A DNA stretch of 64,000 nt from assembly GCF_001761485.1 (NCBI RefSeq), contig NC_090774.1:992001-1056000 (forward strand). The letters are read 5' to 3'. The notes under the pieces are model-generated. The model did not search any database, was not told the origin of the DNA, and saw only the letters and a program-made list of their open reading frames with translations. Origin of the DNA: Yarrowia lipolytica (lineage: Eukaryota > Ascomycota > Dipodascomycetes > Dipodascales). Position numbers and translations under genes: made by a program. Shown here piece by piece: positions 43,857-53,504 of the stretch (positions are counted from its first letter, which is position 1; each line of letters begins with the position of its first letter).

Positions 43857-44428
43857 TGTGATGGTGGTTAGTAAAAGTGGTGAAGATTTAGGGTTGCATG
43901 TTGGTGTTTAGGTTGGGTCACGATGCACGGCTGTGACGAAAGCACATAGATGACCATAGCATGGCATGTTCATGTATAGTACAGTATGTACAGTACTCGG
44001 ATTGAAAGTGAGAATGTGGCCTTTTATATGGCAGAGCCTGTACTTGTTTGTCTTTATCTGGGCTTTATCAATGACTTTCAGATACGTGTTGAATTAAGGT
44101 TAGGATGTTGGCCAGGGGAACACCGAAAATCACGAAATAGTGTGGTCTTTTTATTATGGCCTCTTCTTGTCGTGTACTCAATAAATATTTGACGAAACAG
44201 TATTCACTGCTGTACAGTAGTATTATTGTACTGGTACGTACGAGTACGCGTACAGTACAGTACAGTACGTACAGTACATACTGCACTATATATACTTATA
44301 CTACTTCTCATAGTCCCCAGTTCGAATCCCAAACTCGCCCTCTGCCATCCCAATATGGAACTCTAAAACCCTGATTATGCAGCATTTTACTTGTGTACCT
44401 TTTCCTCCCCACTCATCTCAAAGATACC
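43857..44428. other. Divergent promoter rich in GTACAGTAC motifs
   Basis: Between the Uds1 gene and the MCY1-like gene. A dense run of TACAG units lies at about 44246-44280, with another GTACAGTA cluster near 43978-43996, and a TATATATA box near 44288 serves the plus-strand gene. Confidence 0.65.
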
Positions 44429-45601
44429 ATGAGTCGCTGGATATACACGGCTTCGGGCGTGCTTATAGGAATATCCATTTCTGGAATTCTCTATACCGCT
44501 TTTCTGCGACCTGAATCGCAGAAGAAACGATCGAAATCTAACAAGAATACCCCCTCACAGCCCATTGTTGACCCGCCAAAGGCCCGGATAGGACTCCAGG
44601 GACTCATTGGAAATACCCCAATGGTCCTAGTGCCGTCGTTGAGTCACGCAACTGGCTGCAAGATATATGCCAAAGTTGAGGCGTGCAACCCGGGAGGTTC
44701 AGCCAAGGACAGAGTTGCGTTGGGAATCATTCAGGCTGCCGAAAAATCGGGGGCCATTGCTCCTCACGAGGGTCACGTGATTTACGAGGGAACAAGTGGC
44801 TCTACAGGAATTTCTCTCGCCATGCTGTCGAAGGCTATGGGCTACAATTCGCATATTTGTCTTCCAGACGACACTTCAAGTGAGAAGGTGGATCTTCTTA
44901 CTAACCTGGGAGCCGTTGTTGACAAGGTGCGACCTGCTGGAATCGTTGACAAAAACCATTATGTTAACAGTGCACGTGACAAGGCTGTTGAGTGCGACAC
45001 CGGTGCTGTGTTCTCAGACCAGTTCGAAAACGACGCCAACTGGAGAATTCATTACAACACCACGGGACCTGAGATCTTCATCCAGACCGACGGAGAGGTA
45101 GATTTGTTTGTGACTGGCTCTGGAACCGGAGGAACCATTTCTGGTGTGGCCAAGTACCTCAAAGAAAAACTGGACGACGTCAGGGTGGTCCTTGCAGACT
45201 GCCAGGGGTCTGGGTTGTATCGAAAGATTAAGTATGGAGTTATGTACGACTCCGTGGAAAAGGAGGGCACTCGTCGACGACACCAGGTGGACACTCTTGT
45301 GGAGGGTATCGGTATCAATCGAATTACTCACAACCTGTCCCAGGGTCTGGAGTTCATTGATGATGCCATCCGGGTCACTGATGAGGAAGCCGTCAAGATG
45401 GCCAAGTATCTGGTTGACAACGACGGTATGTTTGTGGGCTCTTCCACTGCTGTCAATATGGTGGCTGCTTACAAGTGTGCCAAGAGCCTGGGACCCAATC
45501 ACACCATTGTCACTCTATGGTGTGATGGAGGCCATCGCCATTTGAGTAAGTTCTGGAAGCAGGCCAGAGAGCTTGGGGAGATCAAGTTGGAGGATTTTTA
45601 G
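44429..45601 (+). CDS. MCY1: MCY1-like cysteine synthase homologue of the mitochondrial outer membrane
   Basis: A 390-residue fold-type II PLP protein. An N-terminal membrane segment (WIYTASGVLIGISISGILY, about residues 4-22) is followed by a basic stretch (KKRSKSNKN), as in the tail-in outer-membrane protein Mcy1 (YGR012W) of yeast. The catalytic domain has PLP Lys93 in NPGGSAKDRVAL, the substrate loop EGTSGSTGISLA and the phosphate loop GSGTGGTISG. It resembles O-acetylserine sulfhydrylases, but the physiological reaction of Mcy1 is not settled. The true start is the ATG at 44429; a longer frame from 44393 begins with GTG. In-frame CACGTG occurs twice. A TATATATA box lies about 140 bases upstream. 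Confidence 0.9.
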   Translation: MSRWIYTASGVLIGISISGILYTAFLRPESQKKRSKSNKNTPSQPIVDPPKARIGLQGLIGNTPMVLVPSLSHATGCKIYAKVEACNPGGSAKDRVALGIIQAAEKSGAIAPHEGHVIYEGTSGSTGISLAMLSKAMGYNSHICLPDDTSSEKVDLLTNLGAVVDKVRPAGIVDKNHYVNSARDKAVECDTGAVFSDQFENDANWRIHYNTTGPEIFIQTDGEVDLFVTGSGTGGTISGVAKYLKEKLDDVRVVLADCQGSGLYRKIKYGVMYDSVEKEGTRRRHQVDTLVEGIGINRITHNLSQGLEFIDDAIRVTDEEAVKMAKYLVDNDGMFVGSSTAVNMVAAYKCAKSLGPNHTIVTLWCDGGHRHLSKFWKQARELGEIKLEDF

Positions 45602-46239
45602 AGAGACGGCGACATCATGATACTTTCATACAGAAGAGGCATGTCTAGAAATGTATAACATTCACATGGTTCGGTGAGGGCAATAGTTATGGTCGTGAGG
45701 ATGTCCATGATAAAGAGTAGATGGATTTACTGCTCCGTATGATGTTATAGTGATGTAATGCAATTATATTACTGTACTTAACATACTGTACAGACTTTAG
45801 TTAAGAGCTCTGCTGTATTGTGGTCAGTCTATCATACTGTGCCGTACCGTGTCTATGTATGTATGTACTGTACAGTACAGTATGTATACACATTCAGTTC
45901 AGAGGTACGGTAGGGGTAATATATTCACATAACAGAGTGAAGAATTCCCAGCAATGCCTTCATTTATTTCAGCAAACACTTTACAAGTTTGTTGGCCTCC
46001 TATGAAGAATTGTTCCGGCGCAAATTGATCAATCAAGAGTTGTCACAAATTAGGTCATAATTGAGTACGTATATCGTGTGTCGGGAACTAAAAAATACGC
46101 ATAACTTGTATTCTACTCGTAACAGTAGACTCTGTTTCTGAGATGCCATTAGCTAGTCTATCTGATCGGATGCTACACTACAAACTACCAAAGGTCCATT
46201 TGCGACATTTATTCAATTACTTGAAGTTCTCCATCACCC
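45602..46239. other. Intergenic, GTAC-rich
   Basis: No gene. The 14-base palindrome GTACTGTACAGTAC lies at 45865-45878 and further TACTGTA motifs near 45770-45795. Confidence 0.6.
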
Positions 46240-46377
46240 TCAATTGGTTGTCTTCTCCTGACCCTTGTTGAAAAAGTCGTTCATGCAATGCCGGTAGTGG
46301 TCGTCGAATAGTTCCTTGAGAAAGAAGTTCTTACACCAGGGACATTGGAAGTCTGTTAGGGGAGGTGTTTTTGACAT
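46240..46377 (-). CDS. Tiny CX2CX11HX3C zinc-finger protein, member A
   Basis: A 45-residue ORF. The N-terminus MSKTPPLTDF leads into C12-PW-C15, then KNFFLKELFDD, H27, and C31 (HYRHC), giving C-x2-C-x11-H-x3-C, a single C2HC knuckle filling most of the protein. Two other minus-strand ORFs within 1.8 kb (46540-46674 and 48013-48150) have the same length within one residue, the same knuckle spacing and the same pattern of hydrophobics between ligands. Such agreement is hard to get by chance. It may bind nucleic acid or act as a small protein adaptor; the function is unknown. No clear TATA box is seen. Confidence 0.7.
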   Translation of the reverse strand: MSKTPPLTDFQCPWCKNFFLKELFDDHYRHCMNDFFNKGQEKTTN

Positions 46378-46539
46378 GACTGGTTGTTTAGGGGACAGAA
46401 AGGGCTTGAAGCTGGGCGCCTACTCCGTCTTATGTACCCGACCAAGAATGACCTGTTACATCAGCCTCAAGTGGGCCCCATATTTCCACCGCGCATTCAT
46501 GTCTCACAAGAGTAGCCCATTCCCACCCACGATTTCGAA

Positions 46540-46674
46540 TCATCGTCTCAAGTCGCTTTTGAAGGCTATCACGTACGAACAGTCACGATAATGAACTTCA
46601 ATCATCTCCTTGAGTATGAATTTCAAACACGAGGGACATTCCACGTAATCTGAAGGAGGTGCCGAGTTCGACAT
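46540..46674 (-). CDS. Tiny CX2CX11HX3C zinc-finger protein, member B
   Basis: A 44-residue ORF. MSNSAPPSDYVE precedes C13-PS-C16, then LKFILKEMIEV, H28 and C32 (HYRDC). It is clearly paralogous to member A: both begin MS, have PP before the knuckle, and share FxLKE and HYR-x-C. The tail is short and basic (FKSDLRR). The reading direction is the same as member A, and the two genes are 162 bases apart, which suggests tandem duplication. Function unknown. Confidence 0.7.
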   Translation of the reverse strand: MSNSAPPSDYVECPSCLKFILKEMIEVHYRDCSYVIAFKSDLRR

Positions 46675-47147
46675 TGTGAAGATTGGTTGTGAAGGTTGAG
46701 GAGAGTGCAGAGGAGAAACTGGAGACAGCTGCCGTATACGAGTACTTGTACCCCACGAGCCCCATAATAAGTGGTGTCAACTGATTTAATTCTTTACCCA
46801 CCTAGGTAACCTATTGAAGAGATGATTTATGTAATGTTTTTGAGGCTTGACATGGTGTTCCTTGTAGAGAAGTAATGCTTACCCAGAAGTACTGTATGTA
46901 CTATATGTACTGTATGTACTATAGTTACTGTAGGATTCCGTGAAGAATAATGTGTACAGTTCAGTATGTACAGTATTATATTATGTTTATAAACAAGAGC
47001 CGTAATACCCTTGTATAGCATCAAAAAAAACTGTGTATTGTCATAGCGCCAAAAACTGTGTATTTACTTGATTACCTATAGACAATCGAAAATCGACTCA
47101 TCAAGATGAGTCTCCAATCTTCCAGGAGCAACTTTCAACTTGCTCGT
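46675..47147. other. Spacer within the zinc-knuckle cluster
   Basis: No gene seen. It includes a run of TGTACTATA/TGTACTGTA units near 46888-46930, with GTACAGTA near 46965. Confidence 0.6.
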
Positions 47148-47222
47148 TTATCCGCATGGGTTGTAGAGCCACTTGTATCGTGGACATACAGTAGTTTGTA
47201 TAGTTGGAGGAGACAAGGACAT
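47148..47222 (-). pseudogene. Possible decayed member of the zinc-knuckle family
   Basis: The ORF reads MSLSPPTIQTTVCPRYKWL and stops after 24 codons. It shares the start MSxSPP and the first CP pair position with members A and B on the same strand, but the second Cys is Tyr and the frame ends before the His. It lies between members B and C, as expected for a lost tandem copy. The evidence is only this short match. Confidence 0.3.
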
Positions 47223-48012
47223 GATAGGCACAGTAGTAGTTTGGTCTGTAGTTTTGAACAGGTAGTTTGATCTGTACTTGGAACAGTTTGTTGAGATTAG
47301 AATGAACATCAACAGGACGTTTATTTTTTGTTGGCCTCAATACCTTTGGTTAATGTGACTACAACCCCAAAACTGTTATGTTCTTTGCTGTACTGCGCTA
47401 CAGTACTTGCAGGCTGACTGGTCAACGGACTAGTCAACGAGGGATGATGAGGATTTCTGCGATAAGTGGGGCTCAGGTACTCTCAAATGCCATGTCATTT
47501 CTGCGTCTGAAACCGTCATGAGCTCTTCTACAAGCTCTCCTCCGTGCTATACATTGTCAGTAAAGATCTTCAGCATCCAGATGTGCCTGCGCTCCTCTGG
47601 AGGTCTGATACGGCACTCCATTCCATATTCGTTTGTGATGAATCTGAGATCGATATGCACAGTCAGGAAATCAATTTCTTGTATAAATTTATTCGAGAGT
47701 AATACAAGCATTTGTATGACCGAGTTCTTGTCCGGCTACTGTGCCAATATGGTTATGAGCCGCCGCATGGTACAATATGTACGATACTCGCTGAGGCTCA
47801 AAAAACAAGAGGCATTCCATCATTCAAATACTCCTTCCCATACAAGTACATACTCGTACATGTTCTGCCTTTAGAAGCTCTGCTATTAGCCACAGGATGG
47901 TACTGTAGTTATTGTAGCTACGATATTGTATTGTATTCGTACAGAGTACGACGTACTCGTATATACTGTAGCCGGTTAATCAATGGTTAAGTTACAGTAA
48001 AGTAGCCAGTCT
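47223..48012. other. Spacer with a possible protein relic
   Basis: One plus-strand frame from 47520 reads as plausible helical protein (DVPALLWRSDTALHSIFV, EINFLYKFIRE) up to a stop near 47697, then continues in the same frame (YKHLYDRVLVRLLCQYGYE) to about 47850. It has no good start codon. It may be an old pseudogene of an unrecognised gene. GTAC-rich sequence follows near 47940. Confidence 0.3.
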
Positions 48013-48150
48013 CTAGCCTGTTGAAAACACTCTTCTCCTTTTCCTCTTGTCGACGCACTTTCTGACATGTTTCCAGAACAGATCCTTGGCGACAAGTACA
48101 GAACACACTGGACACTTTGGAAATTCAAGAGTGGGGAACGTGAAGTACAT
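48013..48150 (-). CDS. Tiny CX2CX11HX3C zinc-finger protein, member C
   Basis: A 45-residue ORF. MYFTFPTLEFPK precedes C13-PV-C16, then SVLVAKDLFWK, H28 and C32 (HVRKC), then a strongly basic tail (VDKRKRRRVFSTG). Knuckle spacing is identical to members A and B, and AKDLF matches LKELF of member A. The basic tail suggests nucleic-acid binding or a nuclear location signal. A TATATAA box lies on the minus strand at 48193-48199, about 43 bases upstream of the ATG, which supports transcription. Confidence 0.7.
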   Translation of the reverse strand: MYFTFPTLEFPKCPVCSVLVAKDLFWKHVRKCVDKRKRRRVFSTG

Positions 48151-48751
48151 CAAACACAATATGGAGCTGTTGAACATGACCTTGAGAGGACATTATATAC
48201 CCATAGAATTGCCTCCAGCCAATAGTATACGATGATTTGGGGCACCAATGAGTTGACCAATCGAGTTACTTGAACTTGAAGAATCAGCTTGTATCATACG
48301 ATATTAGCTGTATAGTAAATACAGCACGTATGATACCACAATTGGTTCAGTACTCCTAGAGCTACCTATTCGCTACCAAACGTCTCTTCCAGGCACCATG
48401 AACCTGTTTCTTATATTTCCTGATAGCAAATTGATGGTGTTTTTAGCAGTCGCAGTGAGTGTAGTATGTACTCTTGACACAGCTGTATGAATGTATCTTT
48501 GGACATACTCCATTCTTGAGGGACCCAAACAACACACTTTCCAGAAGTACAATTCTGAATGGGGTCTTTAGAGTCTCATTATCCCATCGTTTCAGCAGAA
48601 AAAGAAGTCTCGGGTTTAAAGATACAGCGTCACGTAGTATCATGCTTGAGAGGCACGATTGCTGTATGTATCGTACTAGTACAAGCCCAAAGTGTATGAT
48701 AACTACAGTGCTGTCTGCACCCGCTGCAACCGAATCAAAACACCCTCCCGG
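48151..48751. other. Intergenic, promoter of member C
   Basis: The TATA box for member C lies at 48193-48199. CATACGATATTAGCTGTATAG...GTATGATACC near 48295-48335 holds a loose inverted repeat (TATCATACG and CGTATGATA). A 66-codon minus-strand frame (48443-48643) ends in a Cys-rich stretch (VCPKIHSYSCVKSTYYTHC) that I could not align to the knuckle family. Confidence 0.5.
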
Positions 48752-49678
48752 TCACGTCACAGTCTTCTTCACATTCAAAAAGGGCGTCCTTCTGGGCACC
48801 TCAGTGTCTTCGTTCAGTAGTTCAAATACCTCGGTCCAATACTCCAAATGCTCCTCGTCGACATCGAGTGACTCGATCTCCGTTCTCACCTCTTCTCCCC
48901 CCATAATGTCCCTGAGATACCCGCTGTGATCAAACTTCTTCGGCACTCTCTTTTCTTGTCTGTCCCCTCCAGACTGAGCACGCAACCCTCCAATCCTCAA
49001 CAGCTCTTCACTTATGTGCTTGCCTGGGGCATCGTCCAAACTCCCGCGTGATGGCTCGGAGAGTCGACGTAGATCTGTGAACACTGTTCTTTGGCTCATG
49101 TATCCCTCCTGAAACTCCACTCTTCTTTTGGCCGCCCTTCTGTCTGGCGGATATATCGGCTTACCAGCTTGATCTGGCTGCTTGTCAATAACCACAGACA
49201 GCATGGGAACAAACCGGTGCTGTAAGGACGCGCCCTGGGCAATCTTATGGACTGGCTGAGTCACCACGACAATCATACGAGCATCAGAGATGCCCATGTA
49301 CTTGGAGGGGTCATATTGCACAGGTAAGAACAGAGGAAGTGAGTCCACAAACGATCCAGACACCAAACTGAGGTATGGAGCATTTAAAAATTTAATGACC
49401 AAACTGGTCTCTTCCGTCAACTCGGTGTGATACTTGTCTTGAAACTGCTTCGCCACCTCTGGACTAATAGCACAAAGGACGCGCTTTCGACGGTCATCAA
49501 CACAGCAAATCAGCCAAGAAGAACCGGGAGAGTCACGCGGACGGTTGTAAAACTTGCTGATTAACACGTTTGTGTGTTCAAGCTGAGGAATAGGTGTTGG
49601 AAACGGTTTCTTGCTTCGTATCGTCGCGTTGAGGGTAGGTAGAATGGCATTCTCGAGGGTAGTTCCCAAGAGATCCAT
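48752..49678 (-). CDS. Unassigned 308-residue protein, possible OB fold
   Basis: The start is taken at the ATG 49678 (MDLLGTTLENAILPTL); the frame is open 15 codons further, but only to a TTG. Residues about 30-165 alternate short strands (NVLISKFYNR, SSWLICCVDDRRKRVLCAIS, TSLVIKFLNA, ARMIVVVTQPVHKI) in a way that suggests an OB-like beta barrel, perhaps of the TPP1/Est3 or CST kind, but I see no decisive motif. The second half is charged and disordered, with DLRRLSEPSRGSLDD, KKFDHSGYLRDIMGGEE and an acidic helix (DVDEEHLEYWTEVFELLNED). The intact frame and codon bias make it a real gene. Promoter CACGTG at the start codon (GTCACGTGA-like at 49681). Confidence 0.8.
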   Translation of the reverse strand: MDLLGTTLENAILPTLNATIRSKKPFPTPIPQLEHTNVLISKFYNRPRDSPGSSWLICCVDDRRKRVLCAISPEVAKQFQDKYHTELTEETSLVIKFLNAPYLSLVSGSFVDSLPLFLPVQYDPSKYMGISDARMIVVVTQPVHKIAQGASLQHRFVPMLSVVIDKQPDQAGKPIYPPDRRAAKRRVEFQEGYMSQRTVFTDLRRLSEPSRGSLDDAPGKHISEELLRIGGLRAQSGGDRQEKRVPKKFDHSGYLRDIMGGEEVRTEIESLDVDEEHLEYWTEVFELLNEDTEVPRRTPFLNVKKTVT

Positions 49679-50295
49679 CTTCACGTGATTTCGTTTATTT
49701 GGGTAGGTGAAATCACGTACCAAGATCTCATGTGATTGGGTATGAGAGGTATCAAGGTTGAGTACAGTACCTACTGTACAGTATTTACTCGTACTAAGTG
49801 GTGGTGATGTTTTCGGCTGTCTGAAAATGGGTGGATTGGGAAAGGGTAAGATAAGGTTTGTGTTATATTTTAGAGGGTCTGTTTGGGGGGTGGTTATTCT
49901 GGAACCATTATTTGATCTGCTACGGGTTTGTCTATTACACTAGGATTGGGTGTATTGTGGCCAAGAAATCCTCAGGTCACTTCCTGCTCTGTTCTGTCAT
50001 TGTTTATGTGCTAATCATAGTTATAATGTCAATACAACCCATGTTAAGAAAAAATGCCGCTTCATTGCCATAAGGCAGGCTTTTTAGATAGTGAGACTCT
50101 GTGCCTCAATTCAGCGGGATCTGAACATGGTAGTGTATTTATCCAGATGCCTGAACTCCGTAGGAGTACCCGACAGAAACAAATTGGTTTGCAAACGTGC
50201 CTGTTGATGGTTCCCAACGATTTGAAGATTTTTGAAGTTCTCTTCACCTACAGCTTACCCTTGACTAATTGGACAATTGGTTAACAGTTCTCTTA
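49679..50295. other. Intergenic between the 308-residue gene and PRM1
   Basis: Promoter of the 308-residue gene with CACGTG at about 49681, GTACAGTACC and CTGTACAGTA near 49763-49785. No ORF of note. Confidence 0.55.
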
Positions 50296-52368
50296 TCAGG
50301 ACTTCCGCAAGACAGGAGACTTGAGGTTGAACAGCCACGAAGAGCTCTTGTTGCGTCTAATAGGGTACTCCTCAAACGGATCAGTGGCTGGAGAAGGAAT
50401 GTGGTTGCGCATGAACAAGGCCGGCTTGGGAATAGTGATTTGAGGAGGAAGAACTCGCGGGACGTTGATGTCACGTGAAGTGTCAACCATATCGAATTTC
50501 AACTCACGTGACGGCTCAAAGTTGATTGTTCGGTCACGAGATTTGATCAAAACGTAGACCAAAGCAATCAGACACATGAACAGCCAAATGCCTAGACAAG
50601 CTAGAGCAATGTACAGCTCGGTGAACAGCAACTTCTCCACCGTCTTTATGATTCTCGCAATTCCGTCGCTGACGTAATCTGCCTTCTCTGAAGCCTCCTG
50701 CTCTATGTCTTGATGGCTCATGAGTTCCTTGTCGATTCGAGGCAATGTCACGTGAGCATTATCGCTGACCCAGCCCATTCCATCGGCAACCTTTTGTAGT
50801 TTCAGTGTAACTAGGCATTTTGTGACGCCCTGAACGGCCCCATGGAGCGGAGTGTCTTTGAACACTGAGTCAATGCCATTGTTCATAGTATCAATGAAGG
50901 TGGACAGAGTAGTGTTGACTGTGGATGTGGAGTCTACGACCCAACCAAGCAAGTTCTTGTTTATGTGAGTCTCTTGGGAGTTGAGAAACAGGTTTGTGTC
51001 GTTCTTCCAAGTCTCAATTTCCCGCACAACTGTCTCAGTAATGTCAGCACCTACCTCTGAAGTGAGCACAGTGAGGCTTTGTAGACCACTCTTAAGGATA
51101 GACAAAAGACCGAGCTGTAGGAGAAACGCTAGAATACCAAATAATCCAACCAGAAGAAGAGTCAGCATGTAGGGATACAAAATGTATGCCCAGTACCACT
51201 GACTGAGGTTGCGTTGGTACAGTTTCTTTCCCCAGGCGAGTTTCTGTTTGACCATGGTGACGTACTTGTGCTGGGCCTGGAATAGAACAGTGTGGAAAGC
51301 GTGTCTCTTCTCCTGTTTCACGTCCACAGTGCTTTGTTCAACCCACAACTCCTCGTGGTACCTCCACAGTCTCCATTCAGACCATGCCACAGGCACTATC
51401 ATGATTAGTGCTAGAATCAAAAGTAGGGAAATAATTACCTTGAGGCCGGTGTTCAAACCAGAGTTGAGCTTTGCATACACTTCAGGGATGTTTGCGTCTT
51501 TGCAGAATTGAGCTGACTTGAGAGCAGGCACCTTGAGCGAGTCAGACACATTCAATGGCGTTGCAAGAGTCTCGTTCATGCTCTTTGAAATGGTCTGGAA
51601 TGGTTTTCGGATAAGAGACTCGATTTCGTTCTTGACTGTCTCGAAATCAGGCACCTTGTCCTTCACAGAGTCGAGTTTTTCGTTGACAGACGCAGGAATT
51701 GAGACATTCTTGAGCCCATCGAGCTGGAGCTTGACGAAATCAATCTGACCAGTGTACTCCTCGGCTTGCTTGCCCGTGATGAGATTTCCCAGGTCCACAA
51801 AGGCGTTGGTGGCGGTGTTGAGACCGTCAGCAAGGCCATTGAGACCCTTTTCAATCTCAGGAACCACTGTGCTGATGGTGTCATTGACAAATGAGATTAC
51901 GTGCTTCGAGGTGTCGACAGCCAGAGAAACAGCACCTTGAACCACAAGTGTGATAAGACAGGTGTAGGTGGAAATGAGCATATTGACGGCGAATATCAAC
52001 AGCTCCTGAACTCCAGTAATGATCAAAAGAACCATCTTAATCAAACCGGAGACAAACTTCTGGATAGCCGTGGCAATCACGTGATTCATCCCCGTGGCCG
52101 TGTAGTGAGGAATGGACATCATTTTGCTGACTGAGCGTTCAAGGGCCGAACAAGACCGTTCGGAGTTGGATTCGGCGCCGTCAAGTTGTCCGGACAACGA
52201 CATCTTGAACATCCACAGCTTGATGCTCACCAGCAGCAGACCGATAGTCCATTTGTTGAGCCAGGTCTGACTGAGACGGGCCTTGAGAAGTGGTATGGAC
52301 GAGTGCTCCGTGGGACTGTTTTGCGTGTTCCACCAGAGTTTTATTTGTGAAGCGAGCGACATTGCCAT
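50296..52368 (-). CDS. PRM1: PRM1, plasma membrane fusion protein of mating
   Basis: A 690-residue multispanning protein. Hydrophobic segments lie at about 39-55, 104-150 ([20 protein letters not shown] and [14 protein letters not shown]), 303-322 ([19 protein letters not shown]), 393-425 and 580-610. Two extracellular loops carry several N-x-S/T sites. [14 protein letters not shown], before the third hydrophobic stretch, is the conserved Cys block of the family. Prm1 is induced by pheromone and promotes fusion of the two plasma membranes during yeast mating. The length is close to the S. cerevisiae protein (661). A TATATAA element lies on the minus strand near 52421. CACGTG boxes in the last exon part are read in frame as SRD/SRE, and the tail is Pro-rich and basic. 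A candidate pheromone gene lies 2.6 kb away. Confidence 0.9.
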   Translation of the reverse strand: MAMSLASQIKLWWNTQNSPTEHSSIPLLKARLSQTWLNKWTIGLLLVSIKLWMFKMSLSGQLDGAESNSERSCSALERSVSKMMSIPHYTATGMNHVIATAIQKFVSGLIKMVLLIITGVQELLIFAVNMLISTYTCLITLVVQGAVSLAVDTSKHVISFVNDTISTVVPEIEKGLNGLADGLNTATNAFVDLGNLITGKQAEEYTGQIDFVKLQLDGLKNVSIPASVNEKLDSVKDKVPDFETVKNEIESLIRKPFQTISKSMNETLATPLNVSDSLKVPALKSAQFCKDANIPEVYAKLNSGLNTGLKVIISLLLILALIMIVPVAWSEWRLWRYHEELWVEQSTVDVKQEKRHAFHTVLFQAQHKYVTMVKQKLAWGKKLYQRNLSQWYWAYILYPYMLTLLLVGLFGILAFLLQLGLLSILKSGLQSLTVLTSEVGADITETVVREIETWKNDTNLFLNSQETHINKNLLGWVVDSTSTVNTTLSTFIDTMNNGIDSVFKDTPLHGAVQGVTKCLVTLKLQKVADGMGWVSDNAHVTLPRIDKELMSHQDIEQEASEKADYVSDGIARIIKTVEKLLFTELYIALACLGIWLFMCLIALVYVLIKSRDRTINFEPSRELKFDMVDTSRDINVPRVLPPQITIPKPALFMRNHIPSPATDPFEEYPIRRNKSSSWLFNLKSPVLRKS

Positions 52369-53504
52369 AGTGTGTTTGAGGGTAAATACAGAGTGGTTCC
52401 GTGGGGTCGTAGTGTTATATATGACTGCCTCATGGATGGTCGTGGGGCTGTTTCATGTTGGAAAGAAAAGGGTATCAGGTAAAACTGAGAAGTGCTTGGA
52501 TCAAGAAGCGAAAACTCGGAGTATTGGGTATTTCGACGCTTTAAAATCATCTGAGATACTTTTGGAGCGATCTGAGCATTTTGTAGGCCCCTAGAGAACA
52601 CTGATGTGGACAGTGATATCTGCCTCATCGTTTAAGTTGCGTCATGTGAAGTGTGGTGTGAAGCTGAGGCTGTATACGAAAAACGAGGTCCAACAACACA
52701 GCAGGAATACGGCGGGCTGAGAAATCACGTGATCCCTCTTAACAACATTCCCCTCGCCCCACCCCCCCAAAAAAAAGTTGTCTTATGTAAGCATCCAAGC
52801 GAGCGACAGTCGAAATATGAACATTTCTTCTGAGTTGTTTTTTTTTTCTTCTGTCAGTGTCTTGGTTGCTTTAACAACCCTCAAGTACTTTATTCACCCT
52901 TCTAGTTTATCTTGAGCTTTTTTTTCACACACTGAGAAACATATTTCAGTCGATCTAGCCCTATGAAAAAGCGTCAAGTCATTCCTGGGTGCTTCGACTC
53001 CAGCAGTATCAATCTGTGATTCGGGTTACTACAGTTAATTAGAGCGAGCAAAAACCGGTCAAACTGATGCCAGGAATACGAACCCAGCAGCGTATATATC
53101 TACGGATACTCATACGGTGACTAACTGTCTTGTACGTACAGTACTGTACTATATATATGACCTTCCACCTCTCACTCTCATTCTCCCAGTGAACGTTGGG
53201 GTTAGGGTTGCATATTTGGAACATAAAAGCCTGTCTTCTATTAGTGGAGAACAAGAGGGGTCTACAGAAGGGTCAGCAATAGTTCAATCGCATAAGTTTG
53301 GACTTTCAGTGCGACAATAATGTTCTAAACACTGAGCCTGTAACTTCATCGCGGTGTTTGCATACAAAAACACCGAGTATAGACCTCCTCCATTTTCACC
53401 ACTCCACCTCAAATAAAGTTTGATTTTTCGCTCCCAAATTTCACTCTGATTCAAGGCTTGAGATTCCACTCTACAACCACACAAGTCTCCACTTTCTTTA
53501 CAAC
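52369..53504. other. Divergent promoter, PRM1 and PET123
   Basis: 1.1 kb without an ORF worth keeping. It contains a CACGTGAT box at about 52725, T-rich tracts near 52840 and 52920, and the palindrome GTACAGTACTGTAC (53136-53149) followed at once by TATATATA. Confidence 0.6.

Noticed and set aside
44393-44428. Extension of the MCY1-like gene
   Set aside because: It would start with GTG; the ATG at 44429 precedes the membrane segment directly.
49679-49723. 15-codon extension of the 308-residue gene
   Set aside because: It would have to start with TTG; the first ATG is at 49678.
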